Assembly: GCA_013298945.1 (NCBI GenBank)
Contig: JAAFJR010000002.1
Span: 186,001-250,000, forward strand
Reading direction: 5' to 3'
Source of the DNA: Polaromonas sp.
Lineage (GTDB): Bacteria; Pseudomonadota; Gammaproteobacteria; Burkholderiales; Burkholderiaceae_C
DNA length: 64,000 nucleotides
The position numbers were made by a program, and so were the translations under genes. Below are positions 25,904 through 33,679 of the stretch, piece by piece. Each line of letters begins with the position of its first letter. Position 1 is the first letter of the stretch. The notes below the pieces were generated by a model. The model did no database searches. It worked only from the letters and a program-made list of their open reading frames with translations, and was not told where the DNA came from.

Positions 25904-25935
25904 TTGTTAGCTAGTTAAAACGTTGACGCTAACAA
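25904..25935 (+). terminator. Weak inverted repeat after the PfkB kinase gene
   Basis: TTGTTAGC (25904-25911) and GCTAACAA (25928-25935) form an 8-bp stem with a 16-base loop just past the kinase stop. No T run follows, so it is at best a weak terminator. Confidence 0.35.
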
Positions 25936-25974
25936 ATTAGCTTGTTAAAGTCCCCTGAATATCATGGGGGTTCA

Positions 25975-26232
25975 ATGCGCGTCATCATCAAAATCTGGAT
26001 GTTTCTGCTAACTTTTAGTCTTTTTCCGCTTGGAGTTTTTCTATTTTTATTAACTTTTGGCTGGGCTCACCCGGGGAGTAGTACTTGGGATTTATATATA
26101 TTACCGGTTAGTATCGGAGTTGCGATTTGGGGTTGTACTAGGGTAGTGCGGGATGGTTTTATAAGCTGGAATAGCCTGTTGTTAACTCATATCCCTTTAT
26201 TTGCGTTTCTGATTTGGGCGCGCTTTTTTTAA
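25975..26232 (+). CDS. Small hypothetical membrane protein
   Basis: The 85-residue product is not recognised. It consists almost entirely of three hydrophobic segments (about residues 4-27, 36-53 and 62-83), with basic residues at the N-terminus and VVRDG between helices two and three. ATG 25975 follows a GGGGG tract. It stands alone between the kinase gene and an interspersed repeat. Lower GC than the neighbours may hint at recent arrival. Confidence 0.55.
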   Translation: MRVIIKIWMFLLTFSLFPLGVFLFLLTFGWAHPGSSTWDLYILPVSIGVAIWGCTRVVRDGFISWNSLLLTHIPLFAFLIWARFF

Positions 26233-26272
26233 TTGATGGCGATCAAAAATCAATGATTAATGTAAATGGTAT

Positions 26273-26330
26273 CGCTATAAAAATAATAGCTGTTTAGGCA
26301 ATAAATACGAAGGTTACAGCGATATTTATA
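26273..26330 (-). repeat. Interspersed element, intergenic copy F
   Basis: Reverse-orientation copy with GCTATAAAAATAATAGCTGT, then TTAGGCAATAAATACGAAGG and TTACAGC. Its end abuts the last codons of the vapC gene. Confidence 0.88.
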
Positions 26331-26702
26331 CTATTTTTCTCTATAAATCACATGCGGTAGATCAAGAAAATCTGCATCCTGCGTGTAAATGGTGGCAGCA
26401 TGGTCTACGGCAGTTTGCCAAATCATAGCGTCGGCCATGGCTAGTTTATGTTGATGAGCGTTGAATGCGGCTTGGCTCAAACCCTTGGCGTCGAGTGCGA
26501 CTAGGCGGCCTTTGCTTAAAAACGCTTGCGCCAAATGGGCTGCGGATTCGCCGCGTAGATGCACCAAGCGGCGTGTCACTTCGTAGACCACCACGTGCGG
26601 AACGAGCAGCTTCTTTTCGTTTTCAATGATGGGGGCGAAAAAATCCGCATTCGCGCCATTGGCAAAATATTCCAGCCAGCCGCAAGAGTCCACAATATTC
26701 AT
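26331..26702 (-). CDS. VapC-type PIN-domain toxin
   Basis: The 123-residue PIN-domain protein has MNIVDSCGWLEYF with the first acidic residue (Asp5). It also has an acidic ELV-type helix region (VVVYEVTRR), ADAMIWQTA and TQDADFLDL with the remaining metal-binding acids. These features fit a VapC endoribonuclease. The antitoxin gene lies directly upstream and its stop overlaps this start (TGATG). ATG 26702 is chosen over TTG 26705 because of that coupling. The target RNA is unknown. Confidence 0.85.
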   Translation of the reverse strand: MNIVDSCGWLEYFANGANADFFAPIIENEKKLLVPHVVVYEVTRRLVHLRGESAAHLAQAFLSKGRLVALDAKGLSQAAFNAHQHKLAMADAMIWQTAVDHAATIYTQDADFLDLPHVIYREK

Positions 26703-26911
26703 CAATTCAAAGCCTCATCGTCATTGGGCACAGTGGTGTCAATGCCAGGGAAAATGCCACGCGCTGCTTTCATGGTTTGAATGGGGATCAGCTCAATTTT
26801 GCCATCTGTTACCCGTGCTTCCAATTGTTGGCCAGCAATCAAGTGCAGGGCGTTTCTAAGTGTTTTGGGTATAACGATTTGAAATTTAGGAGAAAGTGAT
26901 AGTGTGGTCAT
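26702..26911 (-). CDS. AbrB/MazE-type antitoxin partner of VapC
   Basis: The 69-residue protein begins MTTLSLSPKFQIVIPKTLRNAL, the classic SpoVT/AbrB swapped-hairpin DNA-binding motif. It ends with an acidic tail (DTTVPNDDEALN) that probably wraps the toxin. It is expected to neutralise VapC and repress its own promoter. The upstream region to dnaX is very AT rich and has a good -10 (TATAAT) on the minus strand. Confidence 0.85.
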   Translation of the reverse strand: MTTLSLSPKFQIVIPKTLRNALHLIAGQQLEARVTDGKIELIPIQTMKAARGIFPGIDTTVPNDDEALN

Positions 26912-27017
26912 TTTATAAAATCCTACAAATTTAATTTACTACTTTTAATTATATCTTACTAATACACACTTTGTCTTCATAAAAATCCCTGCAAACTCCC
27001 CGTAGAATCTAAGGCTT

Positions 27018-28925
27018 ATGTCTTATTTGGTTCTCGCCCGCAAATACCGTCCTAAAAACTTCACCGAACTGGTGGGGCAGGAGCACGTGGTGCAGGCTTT
27101 GACCAACGCCTTGACCACCCAGCGGCTGCACCATGCTTACATGTTCACCGGCACGCGGGGGGTGGGGAAGACGACGATTTCGCGGATTTTGGCGAAGTCG
27201 CTCAACTGCCAAGGTGCAGACGGGCAGGGCGGTATCACCGCTACGCCTTGTGGTGTATGCCAAGCTTGCACGGATATTGATAGCGGCCGGTTTGCAGATT
27301 ACACAGAACTGGATGCTGCTTCAAATCGCGGCGTAGAAGATATTCAATCACTTTTAGAGCAAGCGGTATATAAACCGGTACAAGGGCGTTTCAAGGTCTT
27401 CATGATTGATGAGGTGCACATGCTCAGTGGCCATGCATTCAATTCAATGTTGAAAACGCTGGAAGAGCCGCCTGAGTACCTCAAATTCGTTTTAGCGACG
27501 ACGGATCCGCAAAAAGTGCCGGTCACGGTGCTGTCGCGCTGTTTGCAGTTCAATTTACGCCCCATGGCGCCTGAAACGGTGCTGGAGCATCTGCAAAAAG
27601 TGCTGCAAGCCGAAGGCATTGGTGCTGATACCCAAGCGCTGCGGCTGCTGGCTCGCGGGGCGCGGGGGTCTATGCGGGATGCGCTGTCGTTGACCGATCA
27701 AGCGATTGCTTTTAGCGGCTCAGGTGAGGACGGCAAACTCGAAGAAGCGTCTGTGCGCCTCATGCTGGGTAGTGTCGATAGAAGCTACGTGTTCAACCTG
27801 ATCGGCGCTTTGGCGCAGGGCGATGGTAAAACTGTGGTCGAAACGGTGGAAACGCTGCGTTTGAACGGCTTGTCTGCCGCTTCCACCTTGGAAGAAATGA
27901 CGACCATTTTGCAGCGCATGGCGGTGATGCAGGCGGTGACTAACATGCCAGTGGACGCATCGGACTCGGAAGCGGTGCAAACCAGCCAATTAGCTGCGGA
28001 TTTGCCCAAAGACGAGACGCAATTGCTCTACAGCCTGTGCCTGCATGGTCGTGCTGAGCTGGGTTTAGCGCCAGACGAGTATGCGGCTTTGACCATGGTG
28101 TTGCTGCGATTGTTAGCTTTTAAGCCTGATGGCGTATCACAATCAGCGCCATCGGCTGAAAAAAAAAGCCTGAATCTAGCTAAACCAGCTGAAACTAAAG
28201 CCTTTCATCCTGAGCTTGTCGAAGGGCCTAAACCAAACCAAATCCCAGAGTTTCAGCAGGCTCAACCCGAACGGAGTTCACCGCAAACCACGCCGATCAA
28301 AACTGAGCTTGAAAAGCCTGCAGAACCTCTTAAAACCCCTGAAAATGAGGTAAATTCGTCTGTAGCCGGCGTATTTATTGCCTCAGTAGATCCTAAATTT
28401 GTAGCAATTCCAGTGCGTGAGCAATCTGAACCCAGTGTGCGCACCGAGCAACGCACCGAGCGTGCTGGGCTGAATTCTGCTATCGCACCGGCTGAGTTGG
28501 TGCTGACGCCCGAGGGCGATGTGTGGCACGCTGCGGTGCAACAGCTTTTGGCAGCTGAGGCGATTGCTGCGTTGGTGCGCGAGCTGGCTTTGCAGTCGCA
28601 ACTGGTGGCACGAACCCAGCCAAATAACGATGGCGAACCGCACGATTGGCTGCTGCGGATTGAGCGTGAGTCGCTCAGCCAAAGTGGTAGCCCTGAAAAG
28701 CTGCAGATTGCTTTGTCGGGCTTAGAGACCTTTGGGCATTCTGTACGGCTTAGCATCGAAATTGGCCCAGCCAGCGACACGCCAGCCAAGCGAATTGCAG
28801 CTGCGGCAGCTGAGCGCCAACGTATGGCACAAGATATCATCACACAAGACGCTTATGTGCAGCAGTTGATGCGAGATTTTGGGGCGAAAATCGTGCCGGG
28901 TAGCATCAAAGTGGTAACCCCGTAG
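27018..28925 (+). CDS. dnaX: DNA polymerase III tau (and possibly gamma) subunit
   Basis: DnaX is the clamp-loader ATPase and replisome organiser. The 635-residue protein has Walker A GTRGVGKTT, a four-Cys zinc site (CQG...CGVCQAC), Walker B FMIDEVHML and sensor SRC (VLSRCLQF) in the first 370 residues. A long variable linker (about 371-480) and the tau-specific C-terminal domain follow. The linker is full of acquired sequence: an A9 run at residues 381-384, a REP-like pair (residues about 396-420) and an interspersed-element insertion (about 444-465). Slippage at the A9 run would give a protein of about 388 residues like gamma. It is followed by ybaB and recR. Confidence 0.96.
   Translation: MSYLVLARKYRPKNFTELVGQEHVVQALTNALTTQRLHHAYMFTGTRGVGKTTISRILAKSLNCQGADGQGGITATPCGVCQACTDIDSGRFADYTELDAASNRGVEDIQSLLEQAVYKPVQGRFKVFMIDEVHMLSGHAFNSMLKTLEEPPEYLKFVLATTDPQKVPVTVLSRCLQFNLRPMAPETVLEHLQKVLQAEGIGADTQALRLLARGARGSMRDALSLTDQAIAFSGSGEDGKLEEASVRLMLGSVDRSYVFNLIGALAQGDGKTVVETVETLRLNGLSAASTLEEMTTILQRMAVMQAVTNMPVDASDSEAVQTSQLAADLPKDETQLLYSLCLHGRAELGLAPDEYAALTMVLLRLLAFKPDGVSQSAPSAEKKSLNLAKPAETKAFHPELVEGPKPNQIPEFQQAQPERSSPQTTPIKTELEKPAEPLKTPENEVNSSVAGVFIASVDPKFVAIPVREQSEPSVRTEQRTERAGLNSAIAPAELVLTPEGDVWHAAVQQLLAAEAIAALVRELALQSQLVARTQPNNDGEPHDWLLRIERESLSQSGSPEKLQIALSGLETFGHSVRLSIEIGPASDTPAKRIAAAAAERQRMAQDIITQDAYVQQLMRDFGAKIVPGSIKVVTP
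28159..28167 (+). promoter_or_regulatory. A9 slippery run in dnaX (candidate frameshift/slippage site)
   Basis: Nine consecutive A residues follow a G, in the reading GAA-AAA-AAA-AGC. A -1 shift, or insertion of one A in the transcript, leads to AAG-CCT-GAA-TCT-AGC-TAA with a stop at 28181-28183. A 7-bp inverted repeat (GATGGCG 28129-28135, CGCCATC 28146-28152) lies just upstream. The product would end right after the ATPase and collar domains, where gamma ends in other bacteria. Confidence 0.55.
28203..28276 (+). repeat. REP-like inverted pair inside dnaX
   Basis: TTCATCCTGAGCTTGTCGAA (28203-28222) and, on the other strand, CCGTTCGGGTTGAGCCTGCT near 28276-28257 are two inverted copies of the widespread TGAGCYTGTCGAA-type interspersed repeat. 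They are translated in frame as FHPELVEGP and QQAQPERS in the DnaX linker. Confidence 0.75.
28347..28411 (+). repeat. Interspersed element inside dnaX (in frame)
   Basis: GAGGTAAATTCGTCTG, then TAGCCGGCGTATTTATTGCC, TCAGTAGA and TTTGTAGCAATTC match the intergenic element closely. It is read in frame as VNSSVAGVFIASVDPKFVAI within the linker between DnaX domain III and the tau-specific part. The hairpin arm is mutated (GATCCTAAATTTGTAGC). Confidence 0.88.
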
Positions 28926-28977
28926 TTTTAAAAATTGAATAATATCAATAACTTACATTCATAAAAAGGAAGAAATC

Positions 28978-29310
28978 ATGTTCAACAAAGGACAACTCGC
29001 CGGACTGATGAAGCAAGCCACCGCCATGCAAGAAAACATGAAGAAGGCGCAAGAAGAATTGGCGAATTCTGAGGTTATCGGTACGTCAGGCTCTGGCTTG
29101 GTGAAAATCACCATGACTGGCAAGCACAGCGTTAAGCGCATTGAGATTGACCCTAGCTTGCTGGCGGATGACAAAGACATGTTGGAAGACATGTTGACCG
29201 TCGCTTTTAACGACGCGGCCAAGCAACTCGCCGACAACAGCGATGCCAAAATGGGCAGTGTCTCCAAAGGTATGCCGGGTTTGCCTGGCGGCATGAAGTT
29301 TCCGTTTTAA
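28978..29310 (+). CDS. ybaB: YbaB/EbfC family nucleoid-associated protein
   Basis: The 110-residue protein begins [28 protein letters not shown], the amphipathic helical start of the YbaB/EbfC family. It has the [23 protein letters not shown] core and a glycine/methionine-rich tail. YbaB dimers bind DNA and are almost always encoded between dnaX and recR, as here. AAAAGGAAGAAATC precedes ATG 28978. The tail [13 protein letters not shown] is conserved in Burkholderiales. Confidence 0.94.
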   Translation: MFNKGQLAGLMKQATAMQENMKKAQEELANSEVIGTSGSGLVKITMTGKHSVKRIEIDPSLLADDKDMLEDMLTVAFNDAAKQLADNSDAKMGSVSKGMPGLPGGMKFPF

Positions 29311-29331
29311 ATCGTTCAAAATTACTTTTGA

Positions 29332-29934
29332 ATGGATAACTCCAGCGCCAACACCAATGCGTTAGACGCGTTGATTCAAGCTTTGCGCCGCTTGCCCGGC
29401 GTGGGGCTGAAATCAGCGTCGCGCATGGCGTTTCATTTGCTGCAACACGACAGGGCAGGTGCACAAATCATGGCGCAGGCGCTGAATAATGCTGCCACGC
29501 AAGTGTTGCACTGCACCCAATGCAACACCTTCACGCAAAACGAAATTTGCAACACTTGCAATGACGCTGAGCGGGACCAAACCCGACTGTGCGTGGTTGA
29601 AACACCAGCCGACCAGTTGGCGCTGGAGCGCACGGGCGCGTTCAAAGGTTTGTACTTCGTGCTCATGGGTAAGTTGAGTCCGCTTGACGGCATTGGGCCG
29701 AATGAAATTGGTTTGAAAAAGCTGTTTCAACGTGTGCAAACCTCACCTATTGACGAGGTGATTTTGGCGACAAATTTCACCGCTGAGGGCGAAACCACCG
29801 CGCATGTGATCAGCGAAGGTTTGAAAGTGCGCGGTATCAAGGTGACACGATTAGCGCGCGGTGTGCCAATTGGCAGCGAACTGGAGTATGTTGACTTAGG
29901 TACTATCGCACACGCTCTTGTGGATAGAAGATAG
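29332..29934 (+). CDS. recR: Recombination mediator RecR
   Basis: RecR acts with RecF/RecO to load RecA at single-strand gaps. The 200-residue protein has the helix-hairpin-helix [20 protein letters not shown], a four-Cys zinc motif (CTQCNTF...ICNTC, about residues 62-77) and a Toprim domain ([14 protein letters not shown], then [24 protein letters not shown]). The gene order dnaX-ybaB-recR is the standard bacterial arrangement. ATG 29332 is used. Confidence 0.95.
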   Translation: MDNSSANTNALDALIQALRRLPGVGLKSASRMAFHLLQHDRAGAQIMAQALNNAATQVLHCTQCNTFTQNEICNTCNDAERDQTRLCVVETPADQLALERTGAFKGLYFVLMGKLSPLDGIGPNEIGLKKLFQRVQTSPIDEVILATNFTAEGETTAHVISEGLKVRGIKVTRLARGVPIGSELEYVDLGTIAHALVDRR

Positions 29935-29984
29935 AGAAGATAGCGTCTTTTAAGCGAAGATAAGCGTCTATACGCTGTGCTAGT

Positions 29985-30011
29985 ACAAACCCGATTGAGA
30001 CAAACCCGATT
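29985..30011 (+). repeat. Short tandem repeat upstream of an SBP gene
   Basis: ACAAACCCGATT occurs at 29985-29996 and at 30000-30011 (15-base period) in the gap between recR and the solute-binding protein gene. It might be a pair of direct binding sites or simple slippage. Confidence 0.5.
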
Positions 30012-30055
30012 AAGGATGTTCCCGATGTGCGAATGACTAGATGACGATATGCTGA

Positions 30056-31120
30056 ATGCAAGTCGCCAATCAAGGAAACGCAAGCACCGTGGGAAATATC
30101 AACCGTCGCCAATTCAACCTAGCCAGTCTTGTTGCGGGTTTTAGTGCGTCTGGGTTGGCGCAAAATCGGTTTGAAAAAACCAAGATTACTTTAGCTGTTG
30201 GCGGTAAAGCGGCTTTTTACTACTTGCCATTAACCATCGCCGAACAACTAGGGTATTTCGCAGCAGAAGGGCTAGAGCTCGAAATCGTTGATTTCCCAAG
30301 TTCTATACGCGCGCAGCAAGCTTTGGCTAACGGCAATGCCGACGTGGTGTGTGGCGCGTTTGAGCATCTCATCAGCTTGCATGCGAAGCAGCAATTTGTG
30401 CAGTCGTTCGTCGCATTGGGTCGTACGCCGCAAATGGCGATGGGCGTGTCGACAAAAAACATGCCCAACTACAACCGCTTGGCTGATTTGAAGGGTAAAC
30501 GCATAGGTATTGCCGCACCCGGTACAGGGACCAATATCATGGCCAATCTGCTTTTGCAACGCGCAGGTTTGCAGCAAAGCGATGTGAGTTACATAGGCGT
30601 AGGCACTTCTGCGGGTGCTTTGTCGGCAGTGCGTACGGGGCAGATTGATGCGATTTGTAATTTAGAGCCCGTCATGTCGCAACTGGAGCACGCAGGGGAT
30701 ATCAAAACCATTGCCGACTGTCGTTCGCTGCGTGGCACGCAAGCCATTTTTGGAGGTGCCATGCCCGGAGCTTGCTTGTATGCCATGCCAGACTACATAA
30801 AAAAAAATCGTTTGGTAGTGCAAGCTTTGTCAAACGCGATTGTTCATTCTTTGAAGTGGTTGCAAACTGCGGGGCCTAAAGAGTTGCTGCAAAACGTGCC
30901 AGAAGCCTATTTTCAAGGAGACCGCGGCTTGTATCTAGCGACTTACAACAAGCTGCGTGAATCTATCGCTTTGGATGGTTTGGTTTTGGATGATGCAGCC
31001 AAAATGTCATTGAAAGTCATGGCTAATTTTGACCCAAGCGTGAAGTCTGAAAAAATCGACATCAGCAAAACATATATCAATGCGTTTGCGAAACAGTCTA
31101 AATTGCAATTTTCAGCTTAG
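30056..31120 (+). CDS. NitT/TauT-type ABC solute-binding protein (orphan)
   Basis: The 354-residue protein has an N-terminal segment NRRQFNLASLVAGFSASGLAQ that resembles a twin-arginine signal. A SsuA/ThiY-like periplasmic binding fold follows (LPLTIAEQLGYFAAEGLELEIVDF, LKGKRIGIAAPGTGTNIMANLLL and GQIDAICNLEPVM). Such proteins bind nitrate, taurine, sulfonates or pyrimidine precursors. No permease or ATPase gene is next to it, so the substrate cannot be inferred. ATG 30056 lies 121 bases after recR. Confidence 0.82.
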   Translation: MQVANQGNASTVGNINRRQFNLASLVAGFSASGLAQNRFEKTKITLAVGGKAAFYYLPLTIAEQLGYFAAEGLELEIVDFPSSIRAQQALANGNADVVCGAFEHLISLHAKQQFVQSFVALGRTPQMAMGVSTKNMPNYNRLADLKGKRIGIAAPGTGTNIMANLLLQRAGLQQSDVSYIGVGTSAGALSAVRTGQIDAICNLEPVMSQLEHAGDIKTIADCRSLRGTQAIFGGAMPGACLYAMPDYIKKNRLVVQALSNAIVHSLKWLQTAGPKELLQNVPEAYFQGDRGLYLATYNKLRESIALDGLVLDDAAKMSLKVMANFDPSVKSEKIDISKTYINAFAKQSKLQFSA

Positions 31121-31196
31121 TTTTGCCGCAAAGATAGGTGTAAAGATATAACAAGTTGACGAATTTGCCGCTGTGTTGCCTATAATTTGGGCAGCT

Positions 31197-31991
31197 ATGA
31201 ATCACCAACGTCCACCCACTTCTCTCACGCTCATTCCCTTACCCGCCTTTGACGACAACTACATCTGGATGCTGCACGATGGCAAGCTGGCATTGGTGGT
31301 TGATCCTGGGGATGCTGAAGTCGTTTTCGCGGCTTTAAAGCGCTTGTCTTTGCGCTTAGAAACCATCCTAGTCACCCATCACCACATAGACCATACTGGC
31401 GGCGTGGACGCTTTGCGTGAGGCCACAGGTGCTGCCGTGTTTGGCCCACTTACTGAGACAATGCCAGAGCCCATTCGACGTTTGCAAGGCGGCGATAAAG
31501 CCGTGGCAATGGGGTTAACTTTTGACGTAATTGACGTGCCTGGGCATACATCTGGCCACATTGCTTACTATTGCGACAATTGGGAGGGGGCTCCTCTTCT
31601 GTTTTGTGGTGATACTTTGTTCTCAGGCGGTTGCGGTCGTCTGTTTGAAGGCACGCCAGCGCAAATGTTGGATTCATTGACAAAGCTCGCAGCGTTGCCC
31701 AGCAGCACCCGCGTGTGCTGCACGCATGAGTACACCTTGTCAAATTTAAAATTTGCACGCGCTGTTGAACCAAACAACGTCGCGCTTGTCGAATACCAAG
31801 CGCACTGTGTGGCACAGCGAGAAGTCGGAGTACCCACGCTGCCCAGCACGATTGCGCGCGAACTACAAATCAACCCTTTTTTACGCAGCAACCAAGCTGA
31901 AGTGGTGCATGCAGCGCAACAGCTTGATCCAACAGCGACAGATGCCGTTGCTGTCTTTACGGCGATTCGCCAATGGAAAAATAATTTTTAA
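31197..31991 (+). CDS. gloB: Hydroxyacylglutathione hydrolase (glyoxalase II)
   Basis: GloB hydrolyses S-lactoylglutathione to lactate and glutathione in methylglyoxal detoxification. The 264-residue metallo-beta-lactamase fold has the dinuclear metal motif THHHIDHTGG, VPGHTSGHIAYY and CGDTLFSGGCGRLFEG, followed by CTHEYT with the last His. The C-terminal HAGH domain (NPFLRSN) is present. I use ATG 31197 since the family starts just before LIPLPAFDDNYIWML; the TTG at 31173 is unlikely. Its stop overlaps the mltD start by one base (TAATG). Confidence 0.95.
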   Translation: MNHQRPPTSLTLIPLPAFDDNYIWMLHDGKLALVVDPGDAEVVFAALKRLSLRLETILVTHHHIDHTGGVDALREATGAAVFGPLTETMPEPIRRLQGGDKAVAMGLTFDVIDVPGHTSGHIAYYCDNWEGAPLLFCGDTLFSGGCGRLFEGTPAQMLDSLTKLAALPSSTRVCCTHEYTLSNLKFARAVEPNNVALVEYQAHCVAQREVGVPTLPSTIARELQINPFLRSNQAEVVHAAQQLDPTATDAVAVFTAIRQWKNNF

Positions 31992-33616
31992 TGAATTTCA
32001 ACTATCGCCATCCCAATCACTCTAGCTTGTCAAGCTTCGTTAAAAAACCAATATGCGTCGTGGTTTTGCTGTCAGGCATGTTCGCCCTCAGCGCACACAA
32101 CGCACAAGCGCAAGAAAACAAAGCTGACATCTATGTTTCTAAGCCACAAGTAGCTGCGGAAACACCTAAAGTCGTAGCCGCACCCACTGCGCTGGTTATA
32201 CCGGTATCGCCATCATCCGCAAGCATTGCACCACTGACCAAATCTACTGAGTTAAGCATTCGACCAAGCCAACCTAACACTGCAGTCTCTGCGTTTGTGC
32301 AAGAAATGCCTCTCATAGCAGAGCGTCCCACGAACGATGCAGACTTGTGGGGCAGAATTCGCCGTGGTTTTGCGATGAACGATTTGTCCTCCGAGCTGGT
32401 GACCAGCCAAGAGCAGTGGTATGCCACACGCCCCAGCTATATTGGTCGTATGACAGAGCGCTCAAGCAAGTATCTTTACCACGTAGTGGAAGAGCTAGAG
32501 CGGCGCAACATGCCGACTGAATTGGCGCTGCTGCCTTTTATTGAAAGTGCGTTTAACCCGCAGGCGGTATCAGGTGCGAAAGCGGCGGGCATGTGGCAAT
32601 TCATGCCAGCGACGGGGAAGTACTTTTCACTCAAGCAAAATGTTTTTCGTGATGATAGGCGCGACGTTTTGGCATCAACCAAAGCTGCACTGAATTATTT
32701 GCAGAAACTACACGGCATGTTTGGCGACTGGCATTTGGCGCTAGCCGCTTACAACTGGGGCGAAGGCTCGGTCGGTCGCGCGATTGCTAAAAACCAACGT
32801 GAAGGTTTGCCGACCGATTACGCCAGTTTAAACATGCCCGATGAGACGCGAAATTACGTGCCTAAACTGATGGCGGTCAAAAACATTGTTGCAAACCCGC
32901 CAGCATTCAATGCGACTTTGCCTGAAATTCCAAATCACCCGTATTTTCAAAGTGTCACCATTACCCGAGATTTGGATGTAGCTTTGGCTGCAAAACTCGC
33001 TGAAATCAAACTAGAAGATTTCAAGTCGCTGAACCCTTCTGCCAATAAACCTGTCATTTTTGCAGCCGGCACGCCGCGTATTTTGTTGCCTTGGGACAGT
33101 GCAGGTATTTTTGAGCGTAATTTGTCGATTCACAACGGGCAAACTGCAGGTTGGACGGTTTGGATAGCGCCTTCAACCATGAAGGTGGTCGATGCGGCCA
33201 AGCGCGTGGGCATGAATGAGGCGCAGTTTCGGGAGCTTAACCGCATCCCACCGCGCATGTTGATCAAGCAAGGTTCTACCCTGCTGGTGCCGCGCTCAGC
33301 CAAGCAAGAAAAAGATGTGTCTGAGCATGTTGCGGACAATGGCCAAGTTAGCTTTTCACCTGAAATAGTGTTGAAAAAAGTGATGGTGAAATTGCGCAAA
33401 GCTGCAACGGTGGCGGCTATTGCAAATCGCTACAAAGTTACAGCTTCTAGCGTTGCCGGTTGGAACAAAGTAAGCGCAAACAGCACGTTTAAAGCGAAGC
33501 AATCTGTCGTTCTATATCTGCCAGCAAAAGCTAAATCTGCCGCTAGAAAGCACGGTGCGAAAGCCGGCAAAGTCAGTAAAGGTGGCAAGATAAACCGAGC
33601 TAAAAAGCATCGGTAA
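31991..33616 (+). CDS. mltD: Membrane-bound lytic transglycosylase D-like, LysM protein
   Basis: The 541-residue cell-wall enzyme has an N-terminal hydrophobic signal (PICVVVLLSGMFALSAHNAQAQ), a variable region and an SLT lytic transglycosylase domain. That domain has the catalytic Glu185 in LLPFIESAFNPQAVSGAKAAGMWQF and the later LALAAYNWGEGSVGRAI. LysM-type peptidoglycan-binding segments follow (about residues 390-430 and 457-505). A very basic Lys/Ala/Gly-rich tail ends the protein. It cleaves glycan strands to form anhydromuropeptides. It is translationally coupled to gloB. Confidence 0.92.
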   Translation: MNFNYRHPNHSSLSSFVKKPICVVVLLSGMFALSAHNAQAQENKADIYVSKPQVAAETPKVVAAPTALVIPVSPSSASIAPLTKSTELSIRPSQPNTAVSAFVQEMPLIAERPTNDADLWGRIRRGFAMNDLSSELVTSQEQWYATRPSYIGRMTERSSKYLYHVVEELERRNMPTELALLPFIESAFNPQAVSGAKAAGMWQFMPATGKYFSLKQNVFRDDRRDVLASTKAALNYLQKLHGMFGDWHLALAAYNWGEGSVGRAIAKNQREGLPTDYASLNMPDETRNYVPKLMAVKNIVANPPAFNATLPEIPNHPYFQSVTITRDLDVALAAKLAEIKLEDFKSLNPSANKPVIFAAGTPRILLPWDSAGIFERNLSIHNGQTAGWTVWIAPSTMKVVDAAKRVGMNEAQFRELNRIPPRMLIKQGSTLLVPRSAKQEKDVSEHVADNGQVSFSPEIVLKKVMVKLRKAATVAAIANRYKVTASSVAGWNKVSANSTFKAKQSVVLYLPAKAKSAARKHGAKAGKVSKGGKINRAKKHR

Positions 33617-33679
33617 ATTTGGTGCTCATAGCTTTCAACCAGTCATTGAGCCTGTCATTGAATCAGTAAAGGCTAAATC

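Noticed and set aside
28935-28948. TTGAATAATATCAA in the dnaX-ybaB gap resembles an FNR box
   Set aside because: One base deviates from consensus, it lies within a housekeeping operon and in an AT-rich gap, and no reason for oxygen control of ybaB exists. It was treated as chance.
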